From Nocardia anocheti (GTDB lineage: Bacteria; Actinomycetota; Actinomycetes; Mycobacteriales; Mycobacteriaceae): a stretch of 64,000 nucleotides of DNA. The translations under genes were made by a program, and so were the position numbers. The notes under the pieces are model-generated. The model searched no databases, was not told where the DNA came from, and saw only the letters and a program-made list of their open reading frames with translations. This document shows positions 19,899-28,040 of this stretch, in pieces; position 1 is the first letter of the stretch, and each line of letters begins with the position of its first letter. Location of the stretch: NCBI RefSeq assembly GCF_029675105.1, contig NZ_JAQQFV010000004.1:1-64000 (forward strand). Reading direction: 5' to 3'.

Positions 19899-20552
19899 CT
19901 AGCTCCGTTCGATCAACACCAGTTCGGCTTCGTCTCGGGTGCACTCGAAGGCCCCGCAGACCGCGTCGATGGCGGCCTGCTTGTTCCCCTCGGCGAAGAG
20001 TCGATCGATCTCGGCCCACTGCTCGATGGTCGGTGGCGTGACTGTCAGGTCCAGGCGGTCCTCCAGGCGCGCCCACATGCGCGCGACAGTGGGATCGTCG
20101 GCCAACAGATCGCCGAGATGGGCCTTGAACAGCGCGTGTTCGGTGCGGTACATGCCCATCCAGCTGCTTCCGGGCGGGCTGGCCTCGGCATTGGCGGTAC
20201 GGTCGGCCAGTTTGAGGATGACCGAGGGCGGATGGGCGGCGATCTTGCCGTAGGCGTCGAGATTGCGGGCCTTGCGGTCCGGGCCGATGCCGGTGACCGC
20301 CCAGACGAGGTCGAGAACCTCACGGCCGAAACGGGATTCGACCTCTTCGGCCGTGACCGGCGTGTCCTCGATGACGTCGTGCAGCCAGGCCGCCGCGCCC
20401 AGCGCGCCGTCGTAGCCGAAGTCGTCCAGGACCGCGCGCACGGCCGCCAGATGGGTGATGTAGGGCGCCTGACCGTACTTCTGCTCGCCGTGCGCCGTGC
20501 GAGCGAACTCGCGCGCGTCGGCTTCCCGCTGGGCAATACCGCCGAACTCCAT
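19899..20552 (-). CDS. HD-domain protein, small RelA/SpoT hydrolase-like
   Basis: A 217-residue HD-superfamily protein. The metal-site pattern appears as YITHLAAVRAV, AAWLHDVIEDTP and a later LKLADRTANAEA, the arrangement of (p)ppGpp hydrolase domains (SpoT N-terminus, MESH1). There is no synthetase or TGS domain. The C-terminal 60 residues are Glu/Asp-rich and unassigned. A nucleotide phosphohydrolase role is likely; ppGpp as substrate is inference. The start is ATG 20552 on the minus strand. Confidence 0.7.
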   Translation of the reverse strand: MEFGGIAQREADAREFARTAHGEQKYGQAPYITHLAAVRAVLDDFGYDGALGAAAWLHDVIEDTPVTAEEVESRFGREVLDLVWAVTGIGPDRKARNLDAYGKIAAHPPSVILKLADRTANAEASPPGSSWMGMYRTEHALFKAHLGDLLADDPTVARMWARLEDRLDLTVTPPTIEQWAEIDRLFAEGNKQAAIDAVCGAFECTRDEAELVLIERS

Positions 20553-20622
20553 CTGACACCCCCGTGCTCGATTGCTCCGTCGAGATCGACCCTAGCCGAG
20601 AGCACCGACAAGAATGCCGTGA

Positions 20623-21291
20623 TCAGGTCAGCCGGGTGGGCTTGATGCCGGTGAGGATGCCGGTCTGATCCCGGCTCCGGGTGTAGGTGAGCTCGGTGAA
20701 CCCGAGAGCGCGCAGCGGTTCGGTGTAGTGCCGAATGTCGACGGCGGCGAAGGGGTCTCCGCCACTGCGGAGAACCACCGACAGCGCCCGGCGCAGCCGA
20801 GGCGACGGCGAGGCGTCGGCGAGCAGCACCCGTCCGCCGGGTCGCAGCACCCGCCACATCTGCGCCAGCGCGGCCGTGCGCTGCGCCTCGGGGATGTGGT
20901 GCATGACGAATGTGCAGGTGACGACATCGAACGCGGCGTCGGGCAGTGGCAGATCCTGGGCCGGGCCGACCTCGTACCGGTGCTGGGCGGCGCGGTCACG
21001 GCGACGGTTGTCGGCGATCGCGGTGGCGGACGGGTCGATGCCGACCGCCGCGCCACCCGGCCCGACCGCCGCACCGAGCGCGCGGACGAGTTTGCCGGGG
21101 CCACAACCGATATCGAGCGCGTGCTCGCCGCCCCGCGCGCCGGACAGCGTGACGAATTCGGCGAGCAGCCTGCGATGGCGGCCGAGGAAGAACAGCGTGG
21201 TGAACAGGTTGTAGCGGCGCAGGCCCGCGATGACCAGGCCGGTGCCCGCGTGGTCGACGAACATGGGAGTGAGAAGCTGAGGTCGGGACAT
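20623..21291 (-). CDS. Class I SAM-dependent methyltransferase
   Basis: A 222-residue methyltransferase of the Ubie/Methyltransf_11 type. Motif I is ALDIGCGPGKLVRAL, the acidic loop is GIDPS, and post-motif segments are DVVTCTFVMHHIPEA and LRPGGRVLLADASPS. The substrate cannot be inferred. ATG 21291 is preferred; an in-frame ATG at 21360 would overlap the TetR remnant's leader. It is divergent from that remnant, an arrangement in which the lost regulator probably once controlled this gene. Confidence 0.8.
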   Translation of the reverse strand: MSRPQLLTPMFVDHAGTGLVIAGLRRYNLFTTLFFLGRHRRLLAEFVTLSGARGGEHALDIGCGPGKLVRALGAAVGPGGAAVGIDPSATAIADNRRRDRAAQHRYEVGPAQDLPLPDAAFDVVTCTFVMHHIPEAQRTAALAQMWRVLRPGGRVLLADASPSPRLRRALSVVLRSGGDPFAAVDIRHYTEPLRALGFTELTYTRSRDQTGILTGIKPTRLT

Positions 21292-21390
21292 GCGTCCATG
21301 GTCGAACGTCCGCACGCCCGTCACCAGGCACAACAGCGCCGGAACAGTTCGTTTCCGCACAGTTCCGGCGAATCCGTTCAGGAGGAGCGC

Positions 21391-21757
21391 ATGGCCGACC
21401 GCCGCGCCCGGCTCCCCGGTGGCACCGCTGCGGGTGATGTTCGAGCTGGCCGCGCACTATCCCGAGGTCTACCGCCCGCTGGTCGGGCCCAAGGTGAGCG
21501 GCACGGTCCTGCGGTCCTACCGGCGCAGCTGTGCCGAGCTGCTCGGCGAGGTACTCGGCCAGCGGCCCGACGGCACGATCACCTTCCTGTCCTGGGGACT
21601 GGTCGGGCTGATCGCCGACATGATCGACCACGCGACGCCGCTGTCCCCCGAGCAGGCGTGGCACCGATTCGAGACGCTCGCGGCGGCCGGACTCAGTCGC
21701 GGCGCGAGCGCAGGTCCGGCCAGGGCGGGCGACGCAGAACCGCCAGCGCCGCGATGA
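21391..21757 (+). pseudogene. TetR-family regulator remnant lacking its DNA-binding domain
   Basis: From about 21420 the frame reads PVAPLRVMFELAAHYPEVYR and continues through LVGPKVSGTVLRSYRRSC to GLIADMIDHATPLSPEQ, the C-terminal ligand domain of a TetR/AcrR regulator. The N-terminal helix-turn-helix is missing. A strong AGGAGG with ATG at 21391 lies just upstream but in another frame (reading MADRRARLPGG). The simplest reading is a deletion of the HTH region joined to a frameshift. A short in-frame product could start at GTG 21434 or ATG 21437 but could not bind DNA in the usual way. Confidence 0.6.
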
Positions 21758-21992
21758 CTCCGGTGAGCAGACCGATCCATTCGCCCAGCTGAGCGATGCG
21801 GTTCGCGTCGACCACCGGCGTCCATTCCGCGTGGCCGTCGTGCACGACGACGACGCCGAGCGGGCCCTGGCCGCGCAGCAGTCCGGCCCCGCCGGTCACG
21901 GTGATCACGGTGGATCCGTCCGGCCGGTCGATCGGTTCGCCGAAGATCATCGGCGGCTCGGCGCACACCCGCACGAGTCGATCCCTGAGCAT
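21693..21992 (-). CDS. Conserved small hypothetical protein with C-terminal hydrophobic segment
   Basis: A 99-residue protein I cannot name. Residues 1-60 read as a small beta-rich domain (GEPIDRPDGSTVITVTGGAG, then GPLGVVVVHDGHAEWTPVVD). A membrane segment follows at about 70-88 (WIGLLTGVIAALAVL) with a basic tail. The 3' end overlaps the end of the TetR remnant on the other strand, consistent with a rearranged junction. ATG 21992 is the best start. It may be a membrane-tethered regulator or assembly factor; there is no further evidence. Confidence 0.55.
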   Translation of the reverse strand: MLRDRLVRVCAEPPMIFGEPIDRPDGSTVITVTGGAGLLRGQGPLGVVVVHDGHAEWTPVVDANRIAQLGEWIGLLTGVIAALAVLRRPPWPDLRSRRD

Positions 21993-22086
21993 GGCGTCGA
22001 CGATACGCGTGCGCGCGGGGTGGCCGGGGGTGCTCGGCGGTACTGCCATGATGGAGGCGGCACTGTCCTGGGAGAAAGGCGCACCG

Positions 22087-23028
22087 ATGCCCGAGCTGGA
22101 ACTGTCGACACCGTGGTCACAGGACATGGGGCTGCGGGTGCCCGTGGTCAATGCCCCGATGGGTGGCGCGGCGGGTGGACGGCTGGCGCGGGCGGTGTCG
22201 ACGGCCGGTGCGCTCGGGATGATCGGGATGGGCAGCGCGGGCTCGGTCGAGGCGCTACGGCGTGAGCTGGGGGCGGCCGAGGGTCCGGTCGACGGGATCG
22301 GGCTGGTCGACTGGGTGCGTCAGCGTGAATCGGGGCTGCTCGAGACCGCGATCGAGGCGAAACCACGGATCATCTCGGTCAGTTTCGGAACCGACTTCTC
22401 CTGGGTACCGCGGGTGCGGGCGGCGGGGATTCGTGCCGTCACCCAGGTCTACGACGCGCCGGGCGCGCACCGCGCCCAGGACGCGGGCGTCGACATCCTG
22501 GTGGCGCGCGGCAACGAGGGCGGCGGGCACGGGGCCGACCGGATGGCGTTGATGCCGCTGCTGGACGCGGTGCTCGAGATCGCGACCGTGCCGGTGCTGG
22601 CGGCGGGCGGGATCGGGTCGGGACGCACCCTCGCGGCGGTGCTCGCGGCGGGCGCGTCCGGCGCCTGGCTGGGGACCTGTCTGGCCGCCGCCGAGGAATC
22701 GCTGCTGCCCGAGTCCGCCCGACTGGCCATGCTCGCCGCCGACTCCACCGGCACCGTGCTCACCACCTCCTTCGACGAGGCCCTCGACCTGCCGTGGCCG
22801 CCGATCTACCCGGCCCGGGTGCTGCGCAACGAGTTCACCGATCCGTGGCTCGACGACGATCAGCGCCCGTCGCCCGAGCGGCTGCGCGCCGCCATCGCCG
22901 CCGACGATCCACGGCTGGCGCCGGTCGACGCGGGGCAGGGCGTCGGGCTGGTCACCCATATCGAACCCGCGGCCGACATCATCGACCGGCTGTGCACGGC
23001 GGCCGCGGAATTGCTGGCCGGACGGTGA
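22087..23028 (+). CDS. Nitronate monooxygenase / 2-nitropropane dioxygenase family flavoprotein
   Basis: A 313-residue FMN-dependent TIM-barrel protein. Family marks are VVNAPMGGAAGGRLARAVS at the N-terminus, GNEGGGHGAD and VPVLAAGGIGSGRTLAAVLA for the phosphate site, and GASGAWLGT. It would oxidise nitronates or related compounds; some family members are enoyl reductases. ATG 22087 follows GGAGAAAGG. It lies just upstream of the TetR/SDR-hydrolase pair but has its own orientation and no shared operator. Confidence 0.8.
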   Translation: MPELELSTPWSQDMGLRVPVVNAPMGGAAGGRLARAVSTAGALGMIGMGSAGSVEALRRELGAAEGPVDGIGLVDWVRQRESGLLETAIEAKPRIISVSFGTDFSWVPRVRAAGIRAVTQVYDAPGAHRAQDAGVDILVARGNEGGGHGADRMALMPLLDAVLEIATVPVLAAGGIGSGRTLAAVLAAGASGAWLGTCLAAAEESLLPESARLAMLAADSTGTVLTTSFDEALDLPWPPIYPARVLRNEFTDPWLDDDQRPSPERLRAAIAADDPRLAPVDAGQGVGLVTHIEPAADIIDRLCTAAAELLAGR

Positions 23029-23031
23029 GCC

Positions 23032-23066
23032 TTGCAAAAATATGTTGACCGGTCTAGTTTTTACCT
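23032..23066 (+). promoter_or_regulatory. Promoter and operator of the TetR gene (autoregulatory site)
   Basis: TTGCAA (23032-23037), a 16-base spacer and TAGTTT (23054-23059) place the start of transcription at or next to the GTG start at 23067, so the mRNA is probably leaderless. The element AAAATATGT-n4-CGGTCTA (23037-23056) runs from the -35 to the -10 and contains GACCGGTC, a short perfect palindrome. The same element recurs before the next gene, which points to an operator for the TetR protein. Confidence 0.6.
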
Positions 23067-23621
23067 GTGGGCACGAAAGGCGCCGAGACGCGCTGCAAGC
23101 TGATCAAGGCGACGCGATCGCTGATCGAGTCGCGCGGCTATTTCGGCACCGGCTTGAATCAGATCGTGCAGACCAGTGGCGCGCCGCGCGGGTCGCTGTA
23201 CTTCCACTTCCCCGGCGGTAAGGACGAACTGGTGGCGGCCGCCGTCACCGACAGCGGCGTCGAGATCGCCGAGATGATCCGCACCACCGAGGCCGGGGAC
23301 GCGCGGGAGCTCGCCCGGCGCATGGTGACGTTCCTGGGTGATCGACTGGAGGGTTCGGACTGGACCGTCGGCTGTCCCGTGGCCGCCGTCGCGCTGGATA
23401 CCGCGTCCACCAATGACGCTGTGCAGCAAGCCTGTTCGTCCACCTACACGATCTGGGAGGATGCGCTGCGCGAGCGGCTGATCAGCTTCGACCATCCCGA
23501 GCCGGAACGGGTCGCCACGGCGGCACTGGCCCTGATCGAGGGCGGCCTCGTCTTGGCGCGGGCACATCGCTCGCGCCAGCCGCTGCGGCAGGTCGCCGAC
23601 ACCATCGACACCCTGATCTGA
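23067..23621 (+). CDS. TetR/AcrR family regulator (LmrA/YxaF type)
   Basis: A 184-residue repressor. The helix-turn-helix is at about 10-55 (IESRGYFGTGLNQIVQTSGA and GSLYFHFPGGKDELV). The GxxYxHF core and GCPVAA in the ligand domain are typical of the LmrA/YxaF branch. The GTG at 23067 follows a -10 element by seven bases. It lies upstream of an SDR/hydrolase fusion on the same strand, and both genes carry matching operator-like sites, so the protein probably represses itself and that enzyme until a small molecule binds. Confidence 0.88.
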   Translation: MGTKGAETRCKLIKATRSLIESRGYFGTGLNQIVQTSGAPRGSLYFHFPGGKDELVAAAVTDSGVEIAEMIRTTEAGDARELARRMVTFLGDRLEGSDWTVGCPVAAVALDTASTNDAVQQACSSTYTIWEDALRERLISFDHPEPERVATAALALIEGGLVLARAHRSRQPLRQVADTIDTLI

Positions 23622-23656
23622 TCCCGACGTCCGGGCTCGCCCCGACTCATCACCTC

Positions 23657-23678
23657 AAAATATGTAAATCGGTCTACT
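23657..23678 (+). promoter_or_regulatory. Second copy of the TetR operator-like element
   Basis: AAAATATGT-n4-CGGTCTA followed by CT. It matches the site at 23037-23058 in 18 of 22 positions, with the differences mostly in the four central bases. It sits 15-36 bases before the ATG of the SDR/hydrolase gene, where bound repressor would block transcription or initiation. Two near-identical sites in an otherwise unrelated GC-rich background are unlikely by chance. Confidence 0.6.
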
Positions 23679-23692
23679 GAAAGTAGGACATC

Positions 23693-25426
23693 ATGGTTCA
23701 CACCGATTCGATCGTCTTCGGAGCCGCGGGCTTCATCGGCCGGTCGCTGGTCGCCGAACTGCTGCGCACCGGGCACACCGTGACCGCCGCCTTGCGGGCG
23801 GGTAGCGCGGACCGGCTGCGCGACTGGCTGACCACGCAGGCGGTGGACACCGACGGGTTGCGGATCGTCACCACCGATATCGGCGAGCCGGATCTGGCGC
23901 TCGGCGAGCCGGTCGAGGGGGTGCGCGATGTGTACAACGCGGCGGCGTTGATGAAGTTCGGGCTCGATGCCGACTCGGCGCGGCGGGTGAACTTCGACGG
24001 CGCTCGACACGTGCTGGAATGGGCCGGGCGGCAACCGGATCTGCGCCGCGTCGTGCACATCACCGGATACCGGATCGCGGCCGACGGCCCGCGCGACTAC
24101 CGCGACGGGGCCTACGAGGCGTCGAAGATCCAGGCAGACGGGATGCTGCGGGAACTCGCGGCCGAGCGCGGCATTCCGCTCACCTTCGCCAATCCGGCGG
24201 GAGTGCTCGGGCCGGGGCAGTATTTCGGGCTCGCCGACATCATCGAGAACCTGTGGCAGGGCGATCTGCCCGCGCTGCCGGGATCGGCGGACACCTTCGT
24301 CCCGGTCGTCGATCTCGGCTATGTGGTGCGGTTCCTCGCCGGATTGCCGACATTGCCCGACACCGAGGGCAAGTCCTACCCGCTGCTCGACGCGAGCACT
24401 CCCGTTCTGCCCGAGCTGATCCGGCTCGTCGCCGCCCACCTGGGCGTTCCCGCCCCGCGCTTCACCCTGCCGACCGGGCTGGTGCGCAGGCTGCCGCGCG
24501 CGCTGACGAAGGCCGATCCCGAGGCGCTGACCTTCCTGAGCACCGACCGCTACGACACCAGCGAGGCCGACGCGGTGGCGCGGCGCCTCGGGATCGCGCA
24601 TCCGCCGGTGGCCGAGCTGCTGACGAGCTACGCGGACGGGATCGTGGCCAGCCGCAACGGGGACGTCACCCCGGCGCCGGGCTCGGGATTCCGGAACGGG
24701 ACCTGGCTGGCCGGTGATCATGAGACGCCCGACTATGTTCTGCTGCACGGCCTTCCGATCGACGGGGAGTCCTGGAGCGAAGTGGGCCTCGAACTCGACG
24801 GACCCGGTCTGGTCGCCGATCTGCCAGGGGTCGGTCGGTCGGCGCCGTCGACGTCGTCGCTCGGCGACTGGGCCGAGGAGCTGTTGGCGCCGGTGCGCAC
24901 GCGGCCGGTGCTGGTCGGGCATTCGCTCGGGACCTGGGCCGCGGTCGAATTCGCGCTGCGGCATCCGGAGCGGGTGTCGCGGCTGGTGCTCGTCGCGCCC
25001 GCGTTCCTGCAGAAACCGTCCGCGTGGTGGTTGAGTACGCCACTGACCGGGGAGGTCGTCAAGCGGATGCCGATCGCGACATTCGCCGCTCAGTTGGGAG
25101 TGCCGGTGGGACCGGCGGTCGAGTCGGCGGCGGCGAATCTGCGGCGGCCGGGGGTGGCTCGGCGGACCTTCGCCGCGCTGCGGGGCGCCGGGGCGTCGCG
25201 GGCCGAGTTGGCCGCGAAGCTCGCGCGCGTCGAGGTGCCGGTGCAGATCGTCGTCGGCGCGGACGACCCGCTGACCGAGCCCACCGCCCATCCGGTGTTC
25301 ACCATCGAGGGCACCGGGCATTACCCGCAGCTGACCCATCCCGCGCAGGTCGCGGCCATCGTGCGCGGCGAGATCCCGTCCGGTGTGGGCACATCGAGCG
25401 CTGTGGGCGGTCGCGCGCGGCGGTGA
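23693..25426 (+). CDS. Fusion of NAD(P)-dependent epimerase/SDR and alpha/beta hydrolase
   Basis: A 577-residue two-domain protein. Residues 1-330 form an extended SDR: the nucleotide loop is GAAGFIGRSLV and the catalytic pair is YEASK, with PVVDLGYVVRFL further on. Residues about 345-560 form an alpha/beta hydrolase: an oxyanion region YVLLHGLPIDGESW, nucleophile Ser in GHSLGTW, Asp in VGADDPL and His in GTGHYPQL. Both active sites look intact, so one chain may oxidise or reduce a substrate and hydrolyse an ester or lactone. ATG 23693 follows AGTAGGA. It is controlled by the adjacent TetR gene, judging from the shared operator. The substrate is unknown. Confidence 0.85.
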   Translation: MVHTDSIVFGAAGFIGRSLVAELLRTGHTVTAALRAGSADRLRDWLTTQAVDTDGLRIVTTDIGEPDLALGEPVEGVRDVYNAAALMKFGLDADSARRVNFDGARHVLEWAGRQPDLRRVVHITGYRIAADGPRDYRDGAYEASKIQADGMLRELAAERGIPLTFANPAGVLGPGQYFGLADIIENLWQGDLPALPGSADTFVPVVDLGYVVRFLAGLPTLPDTEGKSYPLLDASTPVLPELIRLVAAHLGVPAPRFTLPTGLVRRLPRALTKADPEALTFLSTDRYDTSEADAVARRLGIAHPPVAELLTSYADGIVASRNGDVTPAPGSGFRNGTWLAGDHETPDYVLLHGLPIDGESWSEVGLELDGPGLVADLPGVGRSAPSTSSLGDWAEELLAPVRTRPVLVGHSLGTWAAVEFALRHPERVSRLVLVAPAFLQKPSAWWLSTPLTGEVVKRMPIATFAAQLGVPVGPAVESAAANLRRPGVARRTFAALRGAGASRAELAAKLARVEVPVQIVVGADDPLTEPTAHPVFTIEGTGHYPQLTHPAQVAAIVRGEIPSGVGTSSAVGGRARR

Positions 25427-25502
25427 GCGGTCGCCGTCGTCCAGCAACGGTTTAGCGTGGCGCGCGGCCGGACCGGGTGTCGAGCGGGTTTGCCCTGCGC
25501 GA

Positions 25503-27146
25503 TCACCCGGCGTCGAGTTCGATGTGGTGGGTGGGATCGGTCATCAGCTCCGGGGCGAGGTCGGTGGTTTCGTGGGTGCGCCAGCGGGCGTGCCAGGTCG
25601 GGACGCCGCCGGGGAGGTCCAGCTCGCGCGGGGTGGTGAGCAGCGGGAGGTCGAGGCGGGCGGCGGTGACGGTGACGGCGGCGTTGGCGGGGGTGTGTGA
25701 CCAGGCGTCGTCGACGACATCGGTGATGCGCACGCCGAGGCGGTGGCCGGTGGCCAGGCGAGCGTCCTGCCAGAGCAGGCGGACCTCGGTCTGCGCGCGG
25801 ACAGGGGCGATGCCACGGGTGATGACGGTGGCGTGGCCGTCGGGGGCGATGTCGTAGAGCTCGACGGTGACGGTGGCCTGCGGCGGGCCGGTCAGCGAGA
25901 GGGACGCGGTGGTGCGTCCGGCCAGGTGGACCGGTGCGGCGAAAGGTTCGGTGATGGACCAGATCTCGCGATCCGGGCCGGGGAGCAGGCCGCGATCGGT
26001 GTAGGTGCCGGTGCGCAGGTCGACCGAGGTGCGGCGGGAATCGGTCGGGGGCCAGACGGATTCGCCGCGCCAGCCGCCGTCGAACTGGCCGACGGTGACC
26101 GGCGGACCCGGCACCTCGACCTCGGCACCGGCCACATGCCGGTCCAGGAAGGCGTAGAGCTCACCCGCGAACTGCGGGGTGCCGCACTTCTCCCGGCAGT
26201 CCGAGTGACCCCACTGGCCGAACCAGGCGCGATGCTCGCCGGGGCCGCGCGCCTCCCAGGCCTCGAGGACGCGGTCGGCGCGGGTGTTGGAGTCGAGGAA
26301 GCTCTGGCCGAGGAACAGTGGCGTGGTGTTGCCGCGCAGGGCTTCGATCATGTCGCGGTCGCGCCAGCCGGGGTTGGTGGCATCGTGGTCGGTGGTGAGG
26401 GCGAGGTAGTCGCTCGCGCACTGCTGGGTCATGGCGACGGCATTGGCCTGGTACTCCGGGGAGTCGTCCGGGCGACCGGGCGTCGAGGCGATGGCCAGGT
26501 GTTCGGCGCCCGCGGTGTCGGCGGGGCGGACGCCGTCCTCGGTCAGCGGTTTCCCGCCGAACTTCCAGGCGATGCCCTGCATGTAGAGATACGAGAACGG
26601 GTCGACGACCGGCTCGAACGCGGCCACCGCCGCCAGCCCCTTCGGCTTCTCGGCCAACGCCATCATGCCGGTCCACCCCTCGTACGAGGTGCCGACCACG
26701 CCCACACGCCCCGTCGACCACGGCCTGCTCGCCGCCCATTCCACCGCCGCGAAGACATCCGACCGCTCCCCCGGCCCACCGAAATCCGGGCACCCGTTGG
26801 ACCCGCCGAACCCGCGCAGATCCACGATCACATACGTGTACCCGGCCCGCAGCGCCCAGTCGACCGGCAGATTGTCCGTCGACGGCCCACCCTCGGGCCG
26901 AGGCTGCGACAGATACGCCAGATGCGCCCGATACGGACTCGCCGTCAACAACACCGGCGTCGGTTCCTCCGGCCCCACCCCCGGCGGCCGCAACACATCG
27001 GCGTGCAACCGCGTCCCGTCCGCCGCCGTCAGATACTCCTGCGTCCACGTGAACGCCACCGTCACCGGCTCGGCCGACACCGGCGCGGCCATCCCCGCCA
27101 CCAACGCCACCCCGGCCAACACCCGCACCACAAAACCCCATCGCAC
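25503..27146 (-). CDS. Secreted CocE/NonD family hydrolase (X-Pro dipeptidyl-peptidase type)
   Basis: A 547-residue protein with signal peptide (about 1-25, ending PVSAEP). The S15 catalytic domain shows YVIVDLRGFGGSNG and nucleophile GTSYEGW, with the Asp and His in SFLDSNTRAD and GQWGHSDC. The C-terminal jelly-roll domain (from about 330) is typical of CocE and X-Pro peptidases. GTG 27146 is chosen to begin the signal peptide, with GGGGGAG upstream; an in-frame ATG at 27191 would add 15 residues. It would cleave an ester or amide outside the membrane. The 76-base gap to the convergent fusion gene is featureless. Confidence 0.85.
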   Translation of the reverse strand: MRWGFVVRVLAGVALVAGMAAPVSAEPVTVAFTWTQEYLTAADGTRLHADVLRPPGVGPEEPTPVLLTASPYRAHLAYLSQPRPEGGPSTDNLPVDWALRAGYTYVIVDLRGFGGSNGCPDFGGPGERSDVFAAVEWAASRPWSTGRVGVVGTSYEGWTGMMALAEKPKGLAAVAAFEPVVDPFSYLYMQGIAWKFGGKPLTEDGVRPADTAGAEHLAIASTPGRPDDSPEYQANAVAMTQQCASDYLALTTDHDATNPGWRDRDMIEALRGNTTPLFLGQSFLDSNTRADRVLEAWEARGPGEHRAWFGQWGHSDCREKCGTPQFAGELYAFLDRHVAGAEVEVPGPPVTVGQFDGGWRGESVWPPTDSRRTSVDLRTGTYTDRGLLPGPDREIWSITEPFAAPVHLAGRTTASLSLTGPPQATVTVELYDIAPDGHATVITRGIAPVRAQTEVRLLWQDARLATGHRLGVRITDVVDDAWSHTPANAAVTVTAARLDLPLLTTPRELDLPGGVPTWHARWRTHETTDLAPELMTDPTHHIELDAG

Positions 27147-27206
27147 CCCTGGACTATCTCCCCCCACCCCGCCCGAGTCCAGCCCCCACATCCCTGGGCG
27201 CGTCGT

Positions 27207-27623
27207 CTAGGTGGAGATCAGCCGGACGGCCGATCCGCACAGTTTCTTCATGTCGTCGATATCGCTGGTCAGCGAGACGACGGGCGGGCGCTGTCGGCTC
27301 GCCAGTTCCGCCACCACCCCGTCGATCGCGTACTTGTGCCCGTGCAGGCCGGATTCGATCAGCAACTGGGAGACGAGCCGGGCCGTCGATTCGTCCACCG
27401 CCTCCACCCGGATCCCGGACAGCAGCCAGGCGAGGCGGGCGCGATTCGTTTTCGCGTGCACCGCTTCGATCACTGTCAGCGCGCTGACGACGACCTCCAA
27501 CCCGCGCCGCCGCGCCTCGGCCAGCACCGCGACGACGGGCCGCGCGTCATCGGTCAACCTCGACAATCCGTCACAGTCGAGCACCAACGTGCCCTGGTGC
27601 TGTGTCTCCCCCCGACGAGTCAT
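27207..27623 (-). CDS. PIN-domain toxin-like protein (VapC type)
   Basis: A 138-residue protein. The first acidic residue is in TLVLDCDGLSRL, followed by SALTVIEAVHA, a central DGVVAELA and SLTSDIDDMKKL, matching the four-acidic-residue plan of PIN ribonucleases. It is the second gene of a two-gene unit nine bases after its likely antitoxin, on the minus strand downstream of glnA1 but separated from it by a terminator. The target RNA is unknown. Confidence 0.75.
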   Translation of the reverse strand: MTRRGETQHQGTLVLDCDGLSRLTDDARPVVAVLAEARRRGLEVVVSALTVIEAVHAKTNRARLAWLLSGIRVEAVDESTARLVSQLLIESGLHGHKYAIDGVVAELASRQRPPVVSLTSDIDDMKKLCGSAVRLIST

Positions 27624-27632
27624 CGGCTCCCC

Positions 27633-27923
27633 TCAGCTCGCGCTCTGCCACTCACCGGGTTCGGCGAGGGCGGTGTCGAAGAGCTCACGCGCGGCACGCT
27701 GCTCCTCCTCGGTGATCGGACCGACCCGTTCCTCGTAATCGGCCAGATACTCGTCGAGCACCTGACCCCGCAACTCCCGCTCGACCGCGGCGGCGACGAA
27801 CGCCGAGAACTCCCGCTTCCCCACCCGCCGCCGCACCGCATCCGCGGTCCCCTCCGGCAACGACAAACTCACCCGCTGCGCAGGCCCTTCCCCGATCCCG
27901 TGCTCGATCTCACCCACCGCCAC
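27633..27923 (-). CDS. Antitoxin of the PIN-domain pair
   Basis: A 96-residue protein. The N-terminal RVSLSLPEGTADAVRRRVG looks like a ribbon-helix-helix strand and helix, and the acidic C-terminus (ADYEERVGPITEEEQRAARE) is suited to wrap a toxin. GTG 27923 is the longest start. A TACGAT -10 element (27924-27929) lies exactly six bases before a second in-frame GTG at 27917, so a leaderless mRNA starting there (94 residues) is more likely. It would autoregulate with the toxin. Confidence 0.7.
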   Translation of the reverse strand: MAVGEIEHGIGEGPAQRVSLSLPEGTADAVRRRVGKREFSAFVAAAVERELRGQVLDEYLADYEERVGPITEEEQRAARELFDTALAEPGEWQSAS

Positions 27924-27966
27924 ATCGTATCAAATCGAGTAGGAAACCCGGTGACCACGGAAAACG

Positions 27967-28005
27967 ACGACACCCGCCGCACCGAAGTGGTGCGACGGGT
28001 GTCGT
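27967..28005 (-). terminator. glnA1 terminator
   Basis: A 17-base-pair hairpin with a 5-base loop (arms 27967-27983 and 27989-28005, one G-T pair), followed on the minus strand by TTTT. It sits 36 bases after the glnA1 stop and isolates the toxin-antitoxin pair. Confidence 0.85.
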
Positions 28006-28040
28006 CAGGTACCGCTACCGACGGATCGGCTGGTTACGAC

